The notes beneath the pieces are model-generated. The model did no database searches. It worked only from the letters and a program-made list of their open reading frames with translations, and had not been told where the DNA came from. Shown piece after piece: positions 62,198 through 64,000 of a DNA stretch of 64,000 nt. The position numbers were made by a program, and so were the translations under genes. The stretch is from Ursus arctos (lineage: Eukaryota; Chordata; Mammalia; Carnivora; Ursidae): the NCBI RefSeq assembly GCF_023065955.2, contig NW_026622963.1, forward strand, positions 8,935,001 through 8,999,000. The letters are read 5' to 3'. The first letter of the stretch is position 1. The number at the start of each line of letters is the position of its first letter.

Positions 62198-62536
62198 TCA
62201 TCTCATTCTTTCATCATCATATATTCCCCCATTAGAATGACCAAGAACATAAGCAGTGCAAGCTGACAGTCTGAATATAATCTATTAGACATTTGAACTG
62301 AAAGAGGTAGAAAACCCGCCTTCTTTTAAACAGCCATTCCCAGAAACCAGAGGCAAATAGTTTGCACATAGGGATATTCAATCTTTGAATCACATCCCAG
62401 AATGTTAGGTAATATAGTCCCAGTCTTCTCTTCTAAGGAATTATTTCCAAAGCATAAATAGCTCATAGTGGAAACCACCCTGGAAACTTTGTTATTATAT
62501 GTCAAAAGCAAAACTTTTCTTAGATGGCAGAATCCT

Positions 62537-62720
62537 AGAGCAGCTATTCTTAAACCTTATTATGCATCAGAATCATCTGTTAAAACACAGACTGCTAGGC
62601 CCCATCCCAAGATTCTGATTCAATAGGTCTGAAGCAGGGCCTGGGAATGTGCATTTCTAACAAGTTCTCAGGTGATACTGGTGTTGTTGGTTCACAGACC
62701 ACACTTTGACAACTAATGTC
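62537..62720 (+). mobile_element. MER5A element (hAT-Charlie), near full length
   Basis: 'ttattatgcatcagaatcatctgttaaaacacagactgctaggccccatcccaagattctgattcaataggtctg' and 'gtgcatttctaacaagttctcaggtgatactggtgttg', ending in 'gaccacactttgac', is classic MER5A wording. Confidence 0.93.
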
Positions 62721-62900
62721 TTAGTGTGAAACTGTGGAATTTTTCAGCTTTTTCAAATAGAAGGGAAATATGGGCATAGGAGTCACACAGATGTTTCTGA
62801 AACCAAATAATACTGTTCCAGAAGTTGAGTCTGATTCATAACCAAAAGAGCAAATGTGGCAAAAATGTTTGCTAAAAAACTGTATCACTCACTAGGACTT

Positions 62901-62926
62901 ATGCTCCCTTCAGCAGCACATGTACT
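62901..62926 (+). pseudogene. U6-snRNA-like 5' fragment
   Basis: Twenty-five or so bases resemble the first bases of U6 snRNA (TGCTC.CTTC.GCAGCACAT.TACTA with about three mismatches). The resemblance stops abruptly. The A-rich end at about 63,050-63,090 could belong to a U6-chimeric retrocopy, or the match may be chance. No promoter elements were looked for beyond this. Confidence 0.35.
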
Positions 62927-63359
62927 ATGACTTCATAATAATGGTTTTTATCTTGTCTTTGTTCTAGTTCTCAAACTATAAACTGTAAGCCTGCTTTTAA
63001 TTCAATTTCCATTTTTTGAGGGCCTATTTACTAAAAACTGTACACAGGGATAATTAAAATAAACATTGTTGCTAAAAAAATAAAATAAACTTTGTTACTA
63101 AAGAGCGCTCAACCTTGAAGACAACACAGAAAAATAATCAAAATACAACTGGTAATGGCTACTTCCACGATAGATATACAAAAGACAATAGGAGCATAAA
63201 AGAAATAGCTAATTTTGCTGTGGCTGATATATGCACAGAAAACTTAAGCATGAAATCTAAGTTTAGCCTTATCAGTTGTGGGGAGAGAGGAGGTGGTCTT
63301 GCTCTAGGCAACACAGGGTTGAGAAGTGGCAGAAAGGGTCTAGATACAGCTGAAGAAAA

Positions 63360-63960
63360 TCCACATTTTTTGAGTGCTTTTATTGACCAAACACCTGTTA
63401 AGTACTCATGTTACTCAGAAAAATGAGACAGTCTATAACCTCAAGACCTCACAATTTAAGGAGAATGACAAGCATCCTGCAGGCTAAGCAGTCTGGGCTT
63501 CTTTCTACAGAACAAGCAGTGTGACCGATCTGATTGGTGGCAGTATGAAAGACAGATCAGAAGAAAGGAGTTAGAAAACTCCTTTGATACTCCAAATGAA
63601 AAATGAGTCTGAACTAATAAGTAAGAGTAGCTGCAAAAATGGTGAGAAGGTGACAGATCTGAGAAATGTTTAAGGGAATGAATCAACTGAAATTGTTGAC
63701 CACAGGGTGAAGAGTGATACTGTCAGTGGAATAAAGGAAGATGAATTGAGAGTTGGCTTTGAAGGCACATACAGGATAAGTTATGCTGGTGAGATGTTCA
63801 GATGTAGTTAAAAATATGGATCTGTTATTCAGGAGAGAGGTGGAGGCTGGAAATACGCACTTGGGAATTATCAGCTTAGATGGAAGTTGAAGCCAAGGGA
63901 GGAGATGAGATCACTCAGGGAGGATGAAAAAGGAACTGGGAATGGAACTTTCTACATAAT
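63360..63960 (-). mobile_element. Probable L2 fragment, antisense
   Basis: 'gagtgcttttattgaccaaacacctgttaag', 'ggtggaggctggaaatacgcacttgggaattatcagc' and 'aggagatgagatcactcagggag' follow the same reverse-complement L2 order as the copy at 35,005-35,915. Confidence 0.55.
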
Positions 63961-64000
63961 TACACTTCTTTCCAAATGATTCACCACTGAATGCAATGCA

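Overview
This window is vertebrate nuclear DNA from a caniform carnivore, most likely a bear or giant panda. The evidence is about fourteen tRNA-Lys-derived Can-SINE (SINEC) copies, most with A-rich tails and clear target-site duplications. Their head 'GGCGCCTGGGTGGC' and body wording look like the ursid subfamily; that subfamily call is from memory. Coding sequence is split into short exons with consensus splice sites, and the rest is intron filled with old mammalian repeats (MIR, L2, L1, MER5, a Tigger/MER2-like element, hAT/Charlie-like elements, MLT1).

Two protein-coding genes are present, arranged tail to tail. On the + strand, positions 1 to about 18,130 hold the 3' part of REC114, a meiotic double-strand-break factor. 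Four exons encode the last 179 residues: 2260-2343, 9701-9901, 15019-15108 and 17873-18037. The upstream exon(s) lie left of the window. On the - strand, about 18,130 to beyond 64,000 holds NPTN (neuroplastin), an immunoglobulin-superfamily adhesion protein and plasma-membrane Ca2+-ATPase subunit. Seven exons encode 368 residues: the three Ig domains, the transmembrane helix and the cytoplasmic tail. Only the signal-peptide exon is missing; it must lie beyond 64,000 because intron 1 runs off the right edge. All exon phases agree across both genes.

The poly(A) signals of the two genes face each other about 32-42 bp apart (18111-18116 on +, 18148-18153 on -), so their transcripts probably abut or overlap slightly at their 3' ends.

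Points of interest are a non-canonical GC-AG intron in REC114; a 22/10-nt NPTN microexon with two in-frame acceptors that decide a four-residue cytoplasmic insert; the symmetric 348-nt Ig1 cassette exon (np65 versus np55); a decayed hAT transposase with a readable dimerisation domain and an unusually CpG-rich pocket inside a REC114 intron; a processed-transcript-like insertion and a U6-like fragment near 62-63 kb; and a 44-bp tandem duplication in an NPTN intron. I see no operon, phage, CRISPR or defence-type system. The remaining open frames look like chance frames in intron or repeat DNA. No new biological system is evident, so the findings are splicing, 3'-end and repeat observations.
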